Numbered from the stretch's first letter, positions 55,383 to 63,683 are shown. The stretch: DNA of 64,000 nucleotides from Clostridiales bacterium (GCA_015055625.1 SVHU01000002.1:1-64000); one strand, 5' to 3'. Made by a program: numbers and translations. The notes: generated from the letters alone by a model not told the origin.

Positions 55383-56204
55383 ATGGAATTTTTAAAATTT
55401 ATCAGCGCTGAAATGGAAACACCGGTATCATTCGGCTGGTACCATTTTATGTGCTTAGGTATTGTAATAGCAATAACGGTTTTATTTTGCATAAAACTTA
55501 GAGATTGCTCGGACAAAACGTTTAGATTTATTACACTTATTGGTTGGATCATTATAGTTCTTTTAGAAATAATGAAACAATTTATCTTCACATATTCGGT
55601 GGAAAACAACAAAATTGTAGCTGACTTCCAGTGGTACGCTTTCCCTTACCAGCTCTGCTCGTCGCCATTATACATCTTACCGTTTGTAGCGTTTATGAAA
55701 GATTGCAAATTACGCGAGTTTTTCACGTCTTTCATATCAACGTTCTCACTCTTTGGCGGTCTTGTGGTTTTAATTTATCCAAACGACGTATTTATCGAAA
55801 CTACCGCTATAAACATTCAAACTATGATTCATCACGGTTTGCAGGTTGTGTTCGGAATTTGGTATGCGGTTCACTTCCGCGCTAGAGGCGGTATTAAATA
55901 CTTCCTCAAGTCCATTCCCGTATTTATCGTTATGCTTGCTATCGCTGTTCTTCTTAACGAAACGCTCGGCGCTCATATCGTATCTACCGGTGAAAATTTC
56001 AGCATGTTCTATGTAAGCAGCCACGTTGAAAATCACTTACCTATTTTAAGCATGGTTTATACCGCTGTTCCTTGGTTTGTGTTCTTACTTATTTATATAA
56101 TCGGCTTCTGCATTGCTTCGTGCGCTGTATATTTCATAATGTATGGAATATGGAAATTAGTGTTATTAATAATGCGTAAAGTAAACGAAAAAACTGCCGA
56201 ATAG
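55383..56204 (+). CDS. YwaF-family integral membrane protein
   Basis: The 273-residue protein has about six to seven hydrophobic helices and the YwaF/TIGR02206 pattern: FGWYHFMCLGIVIAITVL at the start and WYAFPYQLCSSPLYILP near residue 85, then HHGLQVVFGIW near residue 150. The function of the family is unknown; it is an inner-membrane protein. AGAGAGGT precedes the ATG. It lies 128 bp after glnA, with a TATAGTATAT box between, so it may have its own promoter. A bidirectional terminator follows. Confidence 0.78.
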   Translation: MEFLKFISAEMETPVSFGWYHFMCLGIVIAITVLFCIKLRDCSDKTFRFITLIGWIIIVLLEIMKQFIFTYSVENNKIVADFQWYAFPYQLCSSPLYILPFVAFMKDCKLREFFTSFISTFSLFGGLVVLIYPNDVFIETTAINIQTMIHHGLQVVFGIWYAVHFRARGGIKYFLKSIPVFIVMLAIAVLLNETLGAHIVSTGENFSMFYVSSHVENHLPILSMVYTAVPWFVFLLIYIIGFCIASCAVYFIMYGIWKLVLLIMRKVNEKTAE

Positions 56205-56228
56205 TACAAAAATCTAACATACGTATAT

Positions 56229-56265
56229 AAAAAATCCGTTCTTTTTGATTTAAGAACGGATTTTT
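56229..56265. terminator. Bidirectional terminator between YwaF gene and proC
   Basis: AAAAAATCCGTTCTT pairs with AAGAACGGATTTTT around an 8-nt loop between convergent genes. Confidence 0.9.
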
Positions 56266-56268
56266 GTT

Positions 56269-57066
56269 TTACTTTTTAGCTAATATTTTTGACTTTTCAT
56301 AGCTTGCATTAAGCGCATTTTCCACTGCTTTATAAAGGTCGTCGTTTTCTAAGCTCTTTACACCCTCAATCGTTGTTCCGCCCGGCGAACAAACGTTAAT
56401 TTTGAGTTGCTCGGGATTTCCAAATTTTTCTACCATCATCGCAGATCCTTTTACAGTCTGAGTTGCAAGAGTGAGAGCTAATTCACTATCAAGTCCTAGC
56501 TTTTCGCCCGCTTGCTTTAACGCGTCGATAAACATATATACAAACGCAGGACCACAGCCTGATAACGACATTCCCCCGTCCATAAGGTTTTCCTCAATCT
56601 TGACTACTTTTCCTGCCTTTTCAAACGCGGTTGTAAACGTTTTTTCAGTAGATTGAGAAGCGTTTCTCACACAATACAAAACTGCGCCCTCTCCAAGATT
56701 TACAGGGGTATTTGGCATAATGCGGATATATTCTCTATCGCCAAAGCAAGAAGCTAATTTTTGAGTATCAACTGCTGCAAGCATAGATATAATTTTCAGA
56801 CTTGCATTATCTTGCATTGCATCGGCAAGCTCTCCTGTTACACTTTCAAGCATTTGAGGCTTTACACCAAGCACAAGAAACTCGCTATTCTTTACTAAGT
56901 TTTCGGCGTTTTCTACGTTTAGGCCCAACTCTGTTTTAAGCGAGTTGGTCTTGTCTTTATTTTGGTCGCAAATACAAATTTTATTGCTATCAACGGTTTT
57001 ACAAACCGCGCGAACTAACGCCGAACCCATATTGCCCGTACCTAAAAATCCGAATACGTATTTCAT
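56269..57066 (-). CDS. proC: Pyrroline-5-carboxylate reductase
   Basis: The 265-residue protein starts with the FLGTGNMGSALV dinucleotide-binding loop. It contains IRIMPNTPVNLGEGA near residue 113 and SLSGCGPAFVYMFIDAL followed by CSPGGTTIEGV, the ProC signatures. It performs the last step of proline synthesis, reducing P5C with NAD(P)H. It is the third gene of the proB-proA-proC operon, 12 bases after proA, with AGGAG before the ATG. Confidence 0.95.
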   Translation of the reverse strand: MKYVFGFLGTGNMGSALVRAVCKTVDSNKICICDQNKDKTNSLKTELGLNVENAENLVKNSEFLVLGVKPQMLESVTGELADAMQDNASLKIISMLAAVDTQKLASCFGDREYIRIMPNTPVNLGEGAVLYCVRNASQSTEKTFTTAFEKAGKVVKIEENLMDGGMSLSGCGPAFVYMFIDALKQAGEKLGLDSELALTLATQTVKGSAMMVEKFGNPEQLKINVCSPGGTTIEGVKSLENDDLYKAVENALNASYEKSKILAKK

Positions 57067-57078
57067 TTTTTGCTCCTT

Positions 57079-58329
57079 TTAACGAATTTGTCCATCGCCA
57101 GATATCACGTATTTATACGAGGTAAGCTCCTTTAGTCCCATAGGTCCTCTGGCATGAAGCTTTTGCGTGGAAATACCGATTTCACAACCCTTGCCAAACT
57201 CTCCACCGTCCGTAAATCGTGTTGACGCATTGTGATAAACAGCCGCGCTATCCACGTTTTTGATAAAGCGTTTTGCAACGATTGAGTTTTCAGTGACTAT
57301 ACAGTCGCTATGATGTGTGGAATGATCGGCAATATGCTCGATAGCCTCGTCGGCGCTATCCACTATTTTAACCGCTAGAATATAGTCCAAAAATTCGGTA
57401 TCAAAATCAGCCTCAGTTGCTCTTATTCCGTCTATAATTTGAGCTGATCTTTCGCACAGTCTGAGCTGAACCGGATTTTCAGTTCTGTTGTCAACCAATC
57501 TTTGCTTTAAGAGCGGTAAAAAGTTTTGCGCAATGGCAGAGTGAACAAGACAAACCTCTTCGGCATTGCACACAGAAGGACGGCTGGTTTTAGCGTTTTC
57601 TATTATATTTAGCGCCTTGTCAAAGTCTGCATACCTATCCACGTACACGTGGCAAATTCCTGTTCCTGTTTCTATACACGGAACTTTTGCGTTCTCTACA
57701 CACGCTCTAATAAGCCCTGCGCCACCTCTTGGAATAAGCGCGTCTACGTACCCAACCGCGTTCATAAGCGCAGTTGCATCCTCACGCGATGGCGAAGACG
57801 GCATATTTACGTAATCGGGATTTAATCCCAAACATTCGAGGGTATCACGAATAATTTGAACAATGCTTTTAGACGTGTTAAACGCTTCTTTTCCGCATCT
57901 TAAAATACAAGCGTTGCCACTTTTTAGACACAATGCCGCGCCGTCGCTCGTTACGTTTGGTCTGCTTTCGTAAATAATTGCAATAACGCCCAAAGGCACT
58001 GAAATCCGCTTGATTTCAAGCCCGTTAGGACGGGTAAATTCTTCTATATCTTCGCCCACAGGATCGGGAAGTTTTACAACGTCCAAAATTCCCTGAGCCA
58101 TTCCTTCAATGCGTTTTTGATTAAGCGACAAGCGGTCGATCATTACGTCGCTGATCTTGCCTTTTGCATTTTCCACGTCTGTTTTATTAGCTGACAGTAT
58201 TTGCTCAGCATTTTTTACAAGAGCGTTTGCAATGGCGGTAAGCGCGTTATTTTTAGCTTCGGTATCAAGCACGGCAAGCGTACGTGAAGCCTTTTTAGCG
58301 CGAGCTAAAATTGTTTGAATATCTTGCAT
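57079..58329 (-). CDS. proA: Gamma-glutamyl phosphate reductase
   Basis: The 416-residue aldehyde-dehydrogenase-fold protein has ProA marks: IYESRPNVTSDGAALCLKSG near residue 119, LIPRGGAGLI near residue 195, and the catalytic Cys region SRPSVCNAEEVCLVH near residue 255. It reduces gamma-glutamyl phosphate to glutamate semialdehyde with NADPH. It is 14 bases after proB. An ATACGTAT palindrome overlaps its start codon region. Confidence 0.95.
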   Translation of the reverse strand: MQDIQTILARAKKASRTLAVLDTEAKNNALTAIANALVKNAEQILSANKTDVENAKGKISDVMIDRLSLNQKRIEGMAQGILDVVKLPDPVGEDIEEFTRPNGLEIKRISVPLGVIAIIYESRPNVTSDGAALCLKSGNACILRCGKEAFNTSKSIVQIIRDTLECLGLNPDYVNMPSSPSREDATALMNAVGYVDALIPRGGAGLIRACVENAKVPCIETGTGICHVYVDRYADFDKALNIIENAKTSRPSVCNAEEVCLVHSAIAQNFLPLLKQRLVDNRTENPVQLRLCERSAQIIDGIRATEADFDTEFLDYILAVKIVDSADEAIEHIADHSTHHSDCIVTENSIVAKRFIKNVDSAAVYHNASTRFTDGGEFGKGCEIGISTQKLHARGPMGLKELTSYKYVISGDGQIR

Positions 58330-58343
58330 ACGTATTCTCCTTT

Positions 58344-59108
58344 TTAGGCAAAAAAGCGTGTGTAAACGGCCTCTTTACCCTCTACGATATCATAAAGAAC
58401 AGAAGGGTTGCTACCGTTTGCAATAATCATATCACAACCATTATCATTGCAAATTTTGGCGGCGTTAAGCTTGGTTATCATACCACCCGTACCAAGAGAA
58501 CTACCCTCTTTGCCTGCAAGAGCGCGGATTTCGTCTGTTATACCGTGAACTTTGGCAATAAGCTTAGCGTTCTTATCCTTTCTTGGATCTCCCGTATACA
58601 ATCCGTCGATATCGGAAAGAAGCACCAAAAGATCAGCCTTTACGCTAACGGCAACAAGAGAGGAAAGCGTATCGTTGTCGCCCACCTTTATCTCGTCGGT
58701 AGATACGGTATCATTCTCGTTAATTACAGGAAGCGCGCCAAGCTCTAAAAGACGCTTCATTGTGTTTTCGAAATTCTTGTGGCGCTCCTCGTTTGAAAAA
58801 TCGGAGCCGGTAAGAAGTATTTGCGCAACGGTATGGTTGTACTCGGAAAAGAGCTTATCGTAAATATACATAAGCTCGCACTGACCAACCGCAGCAGCCG
58901 CCTGCTTTGTTGGGATATCTGTGGGTTTACTGGAAAGCGAAAGCTTTGCAACTCCCATTCCTATTGCGCCCGATGACACAAGCACAATCTCGTGTCCTGC
59001 ATTTTTAAGATCACTAAGCACCTTTGTAAGCTCTTCAACGTGGCGAATATTAAGATTTCCCGTCTTGTGCGCAAGCGTAGACGTTCCTACTTTTACTACG
59101 ATTTTCAT
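58344..59108 (-). CDS. proB: Glutamate 5-kinase (short form, no PUA domain)
   Basis: The 254-residue amino-acid kinase starts with KIVVKVGTSTLAHKTGNLN and contains LVSSGAIGMGVAKL, PVINENDTVSTDEI, GDNDTLSSLVA and GTGGMITKLNAAKI. It phosphorylates glutamate for proline synthesis. At 254 residues it consists only of the kinase domain and lacks the C-terminal PUA domain of the E. coli enzyme (367 residues); short forms occur in several lineages. It is the first gene of proBAC, with a clear promoter at 59143-59171. Confidence 0.94.
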   Translation of the reverse strand: MKIVVKVGTSTLAHKTGNLNIRHVEELTKVLSDLKNAGHEIVLVSSGAIGMGVAKLSLSSKPTDIPTKQAAAAVGQCELMYIYDKLFSEYNHTVAQILLTGSDFSNEERHKNFENTMKRLLELGALPVINENDTVSTDEIKVGDNDTLSSLVAVSVKADLLVLLSDIDGLYTGDPRKDKNAKLIAKVHGITDEIRALAGKEGSSLGTGGMITKLNAAKICNDNGCDMIIANGSNPSVLYDIVEGKEAVYTRFFA

Positions 59109-59142
59109 GTCTTTTCTATTACCTTTTATATATGATTAATAT

Positions 59143-59171
59143 ATTATACACGCAAAAGGCTAAATCGTCAA
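59143..59171 (-). promoter_or_regulatory. Promoter of proBAC operon
   Basis: On the minus strand TTGACG (59171-59166) and TATAAT (59148-59143) are 17 bp apart. No T-box or other leader structure is evident in the short leader. Confidence 0.75.
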
Positions 59172-59195
59172 GTATATAATAAAAAAGTATTAATA

Positions 59196-59489
59196 TTAGA
59201 AAAACAGATGTTTATCTCTTTTCCAACGATTTTGAAAACAACATCCTAAACTTTGCAAATAAAATCTTATATAATCACGAACCTGAACTTCGTTATCAAG
59301 GTCAATTTCAGATAAAACTTGCTCCATTAAACTTGCACTCTCGTCCTTAAACGCATCCATGACTATTTTTATAAAGTTATCCAAAAAATCTATAACTTCC
59401 AAAACTAAAAAATCAAGCTCGTAAACGCCAGCTAAATCGTTATTTAAATACGCTTTTACCTCTTCTTCAATTATTTTCTCTCTATTCAT
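59196..59489 (-). CDS. Small acidic protein of unknown function
   Basis: The 97-residue protein is acidic and helical in its first ~75 residues (EEEVKAYLNND, FLDNFIKIVMDAFKDE) with a Cys-Cys and a basic tail at the end. I do not recognise a family. A good ribosome site (GGAGAAT) and a strong promoter (TTGACA-18-TATAAT at 59548-59519) support that it is real. It is divergent from a small XRE regulator, whose likely operator lies inside this promoter, so the two probably form a regulated pair. Antitoxin-like or phage-remnant roles are possible but unproven. Confidence 0.65.
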   Translation of the reverse strand: MNREKIIEEEVKAYLNNDLAGVYELDFLVLEVIDFLDNFIKIVMDAFKDESASLMEQVLSEIDLDNEVQVRDYIRFYLQSLGCCFQNRWKRDKHLFF

Positions 59490-59518
59490 AAATATTCTCC
59501 GTTAAGTTTGACAAAATA

Positions 59519-59575
59519 ATTATATTTCTTACTCTTGTAAGATGTCAAGTAATTTTCTTACTTTTGTGAGATAAT
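59519..59575. promoter_or_regulatory. Divergent promoter-operator of the small gene and XRE regulator
   Basis: CTTAC-TCTT-GTAAG (59528-59541) fits within the 18-bp spacer of the minus-strand promoter (TTGACA 59548-59543, TATAAT 59524-59519). A second, CTTAC-TTTT-GTGAG (59557-59570), lies 29 bp away and meets GATAAT (59570-59575), a -10 box for the plus-strand XRE gene. Both are probable sites for that repressor. Confidence 0.6.
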
Positions 59576-59581
59576 AGGATT

Positions 59582-59785
59582 ATGAATAAATTTGCGGAAA
59601 GATTAAAAGAGTTAAGAGTGGAAAAACAGGTTGGTCAAGTAGAACTTGCAACCGCCATTAACGTTAGTAAAGGCACGATAAGTTTGTGGGAAAACGAACT
59701 TAGAGAACCAAAACTTTCTAATCTCATTGCGCTTGCTACGTTTTTTAACGTTACCATAGACTTTTTAGCAGGGCTGGAAAATTAA
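59582..59785 (+). CDS. Small XRE-family repressor
   Basis: The 67-residue protein is a stand-alone Cro/C1 helix-turn-helix (RLKELRVEKQVGQVELATAI, KGTISLWENE) covering its whole length. The GATAAT box at 59570-59575 puts the expected transcript start at the ATG, so the message may be leaderless. Two 14-bp inverted repeats upstream are likely its operators and it would repress both itself and the divergent 97-residue gene. A terminator follows at 59811. Confidence 0.85.
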   Translation: MNKFAERLKELRVEKQVGQVELATAINVSKGTISLWENELREPKLSNLIALATFFNVTIDFLAGLEN

Positions 59786-59810
59786 ACAGATAACTGAAAA
59801 TTTCAAATAC

Positions 59811-59847
59811 AAAAGACTAACCAAACAAACACCGTTAGTCTTTTTTT
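59811..59847 (+). terminator. Terminator after small XRE gene
   Basis: AAAAGACTAAC pairs with GTTAGTCTTTT around a 12-nt loop, with a run of seven T residues. Confidence 0.88.
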
Positions 59848-59890
59848 GTATGAAAAATTTACGCATTTATTCATATTTAATCCTTATTAT

Positions 59891-59970
59891 TAATGTGTGC
59901 ATTATATAATGTGCAAGCCTATTTGTCAAGTATTTTTATCATATATAATGTGTACAATATATAATGTAGG
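59891..59970 (+). promoter_or_regulatory. Two 25-bp direct repeats upstream of second XRE gene
   Basis: The stretches 59891-59915 and 59946-59970 both begin TAATGTGT and contain TATATAATGT; they agree at 20 of 25 positions by my count. They flank a TTGTCA box at 59923-59928, with TATAAT at 59944 or 59960. They look like operators for the regulator at 59979. Confidence 0.55.
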
Positions 59971-59978
59971 TGTATACT

Positions 59979-60182
59979 ATGAAATTAAGAATAAAAGAAA
60001 TTTTGGAACAAAAGGGCAAAACCAAATATTGGCTTTATATACAACTAGGACTAAGCTATCAAAACTTTAACAAAATAATCAACAACCAAACGACGAGCAT
60101 TAAGTTTGAAAACCTAAAGGCTATTTGTGATATTTTGGAATGTACACCAAACGACTTATTTGAAGAGTATCACCAAAAATAA
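59979..60182 (+). CDS. Small XRE-family regulator
   Basis: The 67-residue protein is a minimal Cro/C1 helix-turn-helix of the YozG/Cro-like kind (KGKTKYWLYIQLGLSYQNFNK, ending in LECTPNDLFEEY). The frame opens at a GTG three codons upstream, but that GTG is part of the AGGTG ribosome site, so I start at the ATG at 59979. No partner gene is seen downstream: a long hairpin terminator and then a repeat element follow. The direct repeats upstream suggest autoregulation. Confidence 0.8.
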   Translation: MKLRIKEILEQKGKTKYWLYIQLGLSYQNFNKIINNQTTSIKFENLKAICDILECTPNDLFEEYHQK

Positions 60183-60193
60183 AGCTTATTATG

Positions 60194-60274
60194 AAAAAAT
60201 ACACACTATCTATGATGTAAACCCGAAAGTTTAGACACTTTTAGGGTTCATTCAAACAATATAGTGTGTTTTTT
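60194..60274 (+). terminator. Nested terminator after second XRE gene
   Basis: ACACACTAT (60201-60209) pairs with ATAGTGTGT (60261-60269), followed by six T residues, and the interior ACCC/GGGT makes a second stem. Confidence 0.75.
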
Positions 60275-60304
60275 GTAAGCAAAAATAATTATATAAAATT
60301 TATT

Positions 60305-60355
60305 GAGATTGCCATGCTTTTGCTCGCAATGAGGTCGAGGGCGCACTCCCAATAT
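60305..60355. repeat. Third GAGATTGC repeat joined to a GCGCACTCCCAATATG unit
   Basis: GAGATTGC...GCAATGA (60305-60331) matches the copies at 3212 and 37399. It is followed by GGGCGCACTCCCAATATG, the 3' part of the hairpin unit in the 37.6-38.2 kb array. The same unit precedes nested element copy 1, so the order is conserved. Confidence 0.6.
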
Positions 60356-60514
60356 GAAAAAGTTATCCTACCTCTACACCAGATTAACGTTAAAACGGCT
60401 TAGAAACGAGTTAGAGAAAGAAAAAGACCGCTCTTGGATGGGCGTGTACTATGCGTACACAACCAACAAGAGCGGTCTTTTTATGCACTATAACGATGTT
60501 TATAAGCCGTTTTT
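60356..60514. repeat. Nested hairpin element, copy 2
   Basis: AAAACGGCTTA (60392-60402) pairs with TAAGCCGTTTT (60503-60513). AAAC and GTTA inside pair with GTTT and TAAC. AAAAAGACCGCTCTTG (60421-60436) pairs perfectly with CAAGAGCGGTCTTTTT (60467-60482). The tip is GTGTAC TATGC GTACAC (60444-60460) followed by AACCA. The arms differ from copy 1 but remain complementary, while the tip and the GAGTTAGAGA and GCACTATAACGA segments are kept. It ends at the prfA stop codon and can serve as its terminator. Confidence 0.85.
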
Positions 60515-61591
60515 TTATTCTTCCATTTCTGCTTCCAACTTCGCCGTCTGATCCGCTATACGCAAAGCTTCGATCATCTCGTCGAGATCTCCGTTCATAA
60601 AGGTGTCAAGAGAGTATAAGGTAAGACCGATACGGTGGTCGGTAACTCTGCCTTGCGGGAAGTTGTAGGTACGTATTCTTTCGCTTCTATCACCGGTTCC
60701 AACCTGAGAACGGCGGTTTTGAGCATATTCTTTTTCCGCTTCTTCCTGCTGCTTTTCATAAAGCTTACTCTTCAAAACTCGCATAGCCTTTTCGCGGTTT
60801 TTAATCTGCGAACGCTCGTCCTGACATTGAACGACAATACCAGTGGGAAGGTGAGTGATACGAATAGCGGACTCAGTTTTATTAACGTGCTGACCGCCTG
60901 CACCCGACGAACGATAGGTATCAATTTTAAGGTCTTTTTCGTTGATTTCGATATTGATTTCCTCAACTTCGGGAAGAACCGCTACGGTAATGGTTGAGGT
61001 ATGAATTCTGCCCTGCGATTCGGTTTCGGGCACACGCTGAACACGGTGTACACCGCTTTCGAACTTAAGGAACGAGTATGCAGACTGTCCGGAAATAGAG
61101 AAAACGGCTTCCTTAACTCCACCAAGCTCGGTATCGTTAATGTCGATGTCTTCAATCTTCCATCTGCGTTTTTCGCCGTACATCTTGTACATACGCATAA
61201 TTTCGTAGGCAAAGAGCGCTGCCTCATCGCCACCTGCACCACCACGAATTTCAATAATAACGTTTTTATCGTCGTTAGGATCTACGGGCAAAAGCAAAAT
61301 TTTAAGACGTGTGGTAACCTCTTCCTCTTCCTTTTTCTTTTCCTGAATTTCCTCACGAGCCATTTCGATAAGTTCGGCGTCAGTTTCTTCTTTGAGCATT
61401 TCTTCCGCGCCCTTAATATCGTCTTGAATACGGATAAGATTGTTGTATTCGTTTACAATCGGCTCTATTTCAGAATGTTCTTTAACAAGCTTTGTCCACT
61501 CCTTATTATCTGCAATAATAGCAGGATCAGAAATAGCTTTTGTAAGCTCTTCGAACTTATTTTTGATGTTTTCTAATTTCGTTATGTTCAT
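60515..61591 (-). CDS. prfA: Peptide chain release factor 1
   Basis: The 358-residue protein has the class I release factor plan. [18 protein letters not shown] near residue 190 holds the PxT recognition tripeptide (PET), which marks RF1 (UAA/UAG). GSGAGGQ-type [14 protein letters not shown] near residue 225 holds the catalytic GGQ. It ends translation and is methylated on the GGQ Gln by PrmC, encoded directly upstream: the prmC stop and prfA ATG touch (TAAATG). The 3' end abuts nested hairpin element copy 2. Confidence 0.95.
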   Translation of the reverse strand: MNITKLENIKNKFEELTKAISDPAIIADNKEWTKLVKEHSEIEPIVNEYNNLIRIQDDIKGAEEMLKEETDAELIEMAREEIQEKKKEEEEVTTRLKILLLPVDPNDDKNVIIEIRGGAGGDEAALFAYEIMRMYKMYGEKRRWKIEDIDINDTELGGVKEAVFSISGQSAYSFLKFESGVHRVQRVPETESQGRIHTSTITVAVLPEVEEINIEINEKDLKIDTYRSSGAGGQHVNKTESAIRITHLPTGIVVQCQDERSQIKNREKAMRVLKSKLYEKQQEEAEKEYAQNRRSQVGTGDRSERIRTYNFPQGRVTDHRIGLTLYSLDTFMNGDLDEMIEALRIADQTAKLEAEMEE

Positions 61592-63343
61592 TTAATTCAC
61601 CTTTTTATTTTTAGCAATAACAACTCTATTATTTCCGTTAAGATCCTTATGCACACGCACAAAAGAGAACTTTTCTAAAAGCAAATCAGCAACCTCTACG
61701 CCCTGGTCGTAGCCGATTTCCAACACGAGTGTTCCCTCGTCGCTTAAATGGGCGGGAGCTTGATTTATTATCTTGCGGTACACATCCAAACCATCCGCAC
61801 CACCGTCGAGCGCTAAGCGAGGCTGAGCAAGAACTTCTTTAGTAAGAGTATCTACAACTTCGGTCTTGATATACGGGGGATTTGATACTATTACGTCGAA
61901 TACGTCATCAACATTTTCTAACACGTCGCTCTTTAATACAAGCACGTTATCGCTCTTTAGATTGCTCTTTGCAACCTCGATTGCGCCATCGGAAATATCA
62001 GAAGCAAACACTTGCGCAGTTGAATTGTTTGCTATTGCTTTTGCAATGCAACCACTACCCGTCATAAGATCCAAAACTTTATCTCCACTCTTTATGTTCT
62101 TAAGTGCGTGTTCTACAACAACTTCGGTATCAAGACGAGGAATAAGCACGTTTTCGTTCACTTTGATTTTAAGCCCATAAAACTCGCTTTCGCCCAAGAT
62201 ATAATCAAGTGGCGTTCCATCTATACGCTTATTAACAATTTCCATAACCGCCTTGTACTCTTCCTTATTTAAGGGCTCACGCAAGGCAAGCTCGGCTCTT
62301 TTAATCTTCAGCACATGGCAAAGTATCCAATCAGCTTCCGCTTCGTCCGCATCCGTTTCGCTAAGCTTTTGAGTAATGAACTTTCTGAGCGCGCCCACTT
62401 CATACTGACCAAAGACAATTAGAGGTTTATCGGGGTTTGCATCATACGTTCTTACAGTATTAAACGCAAGAATTGCAACCTCTGCCATATCGCTCTCGGG
62501 CGGATAAGTTGTAAGACGCTGAAGAGCAAGACCGGGGGCGCGGAATATATCCACAAACCAGTTGTCGGGAAGTTTTGCTAAGCCTTGTAAAAGCTCGAAC
62601 GAAAATCCTGCGATTATCGGCAAAAGTCCCAAACGTACTGCAATTCTAAGCCACTTATCTTCCATTACCCAGCCAATTCCGCAAAGCGAGAATATAAGTG
62701 TGGAAAGAGCGATGATAAGAATACTCATAACCATTACAAAGAACAAGAAAGTCGTTCCGCAACGATTATGGCGAGTACTGCACTTTTGAACGTTATCAAC
62801 AGTAAGATCCATACCCTTTTCAAAACAGTTTATCGTTCTGTGTTCTGCTCCGTGATACATAAACGTTCGCCTGATGTCTTTCATTCTTGACACGAGCAAT
62901 AGATATACTATAAATATAAGAATCCTAATACCGCCCTCAATAAGAGATACGAGATACGCATCTATATCAACTTTGAAAAGCGCTTCAATTCCGTTTACTG
63001 CAAGCGATGGCAATACGAAAAATAACGCGATTGCAAACAGCACGCCAATAACGCCGGATATTCCCATTGCAACAGAACCGGGCGTGTCTTCTTCGGGGAA
63101 AGCTACCTCTGCGCTCTCATACACGGTCTTTGTTCCGCTTATAAGAGAACGAACAAAGGATATGCAACCTCTGACGATAGGCACCTTTGCCCAAAATCCT
63201 ATACTTTTAAGCTTTTTAACTTTAACTTCCACATATCCGTCAGGATTTCTTACCGCCATTGCTTGCGTAGTTCTGCTTTGCATCATTACGCCTTCGATAA
63301 GAGCCTGTCCGCCTATGGCAACACATTTTTGTTTTTCTTTCAT
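61592..63343 (-). CDS. prmC: DUF1385 (YqhQ-like) membrane domain fused to PrmC methyltransferase
   Basis: The 583-residue protein joins two parts usually encoded separately. Residues 1-~300 are a DUF1385 membrane protein (GGQALIEGVMMQSRTTQAMA at the start, MYHGAEHRTINCFE near residue 160, several helices). Residues ~315-583 are the release factor glutamine methyltransferase PrmC, with LDLMTGSGCIAKAIA as the SAM motif and VIVSNPPYIKTEV near residue 487. The frame is open throughout with no internal start needed. PrmC methylates RF1/RF2 at GGQ. The genes are neighbours in many Firmicutes, so a fusion is plausible; it would place PrmC at the membrane. Confidence 0.9.
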   Translation of the reverse strand: MKEKQKCVAIGGQALIEGVMMQSRTTQAMAVRNPDGYVEVKVKKLKSIGFWAKVPIVRGCISFVRSLISGTKTVYESAEVAFPEEDTPGSVAMGISGVIGVLFAIALFFVLPSLAVNGIEALFKVDIDAYLVSLIEGGIRILIFIVYLLLVSRMKDIRRTFMYHGAEHRTINCFEKGMDLTVDNVQKCSTRHNRCGTTFLFFVMVMSILIIALSTLIFSLCGIGWVMEDKWLRIAVRLGLLPIIAGFSFELLQGLAKLPDNWFVDIFRAPGLALQRLTTYPPESDMAEVAILAFNTVRTYDANPDKPLIVFGQYEVGALRKFITQKLSETDADEAEADWILCHVLKIKRAELALREPLNKEEYKAVMEIVNKRIDGTPLDYILGESEFYGLKIKVNENVLIPRLDTEVVVEHALKNIKSGDKVLDLMTGSGCIAKAIANNSTAQVFASDISDGAIEVAKSNLKSDNVLVLKSDVLENVDDVFDVIVSNPPYIKTEVVDTLTKEVLAQPRLALDGGADGLDVYRKIINQAPAHLSDEGTLVLEIGYDQGVEVADLLLEKFSFVRVHKDLNGNNRVVIAKNKKVN

Positions 63344-63380
63344 TTTGTTTTCCTTGTTTTTTTATAAGATAATCAATCCT

Positions 63381-63683
63381 GTGGGCAGACCCACTGTCAA
63401 TATGAGGGCGGTGGGCAGACCCACTGTCAACATGAAGAGCTGACGATAAATATTTACCAATGTTTACTCAAAGCACAACATTTCGGATCCAACGGTGCGG
63501 AGGCGCACTGCCGATATGAGGGGGCGATTCGTGAATCGGTGCGTAGGCGCACTCCCAAGCAGACCCACTGTCAATATAAGGGCGATTCGTGAATCGGTGC
63601 GTACAGCAAGTTAAGAAACCAACTATACTCAATTATTTACTTTACTCAAAGCACAACATATTGGATCCAACGTCCACGTTGGT
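63381..63683. repeat. Second mosaic palindrome array
   Basis: It contains the same parts as the 37.6 kb array: GTGGGCAGACCCAC at 63381 and 63411, CGATTCGTGAATCG near 63525 and 63583, GTGCGGAGGCGCAC near 63496, and CCAACGTCCACGTTGG at 63667-63682. The gene-free stretch from 63344 to the window end holds only this array, the tandem elements after it, and a terminator. Confidence 0.8.

Noticed and set aside
60354-60551. 65-codon open frame through the nested hairpin
   Set aside because: It consists of hairpin element copy 2 and runs into prfA on the other strand. Copy 1 does not keep the frame, so it is not a protein.
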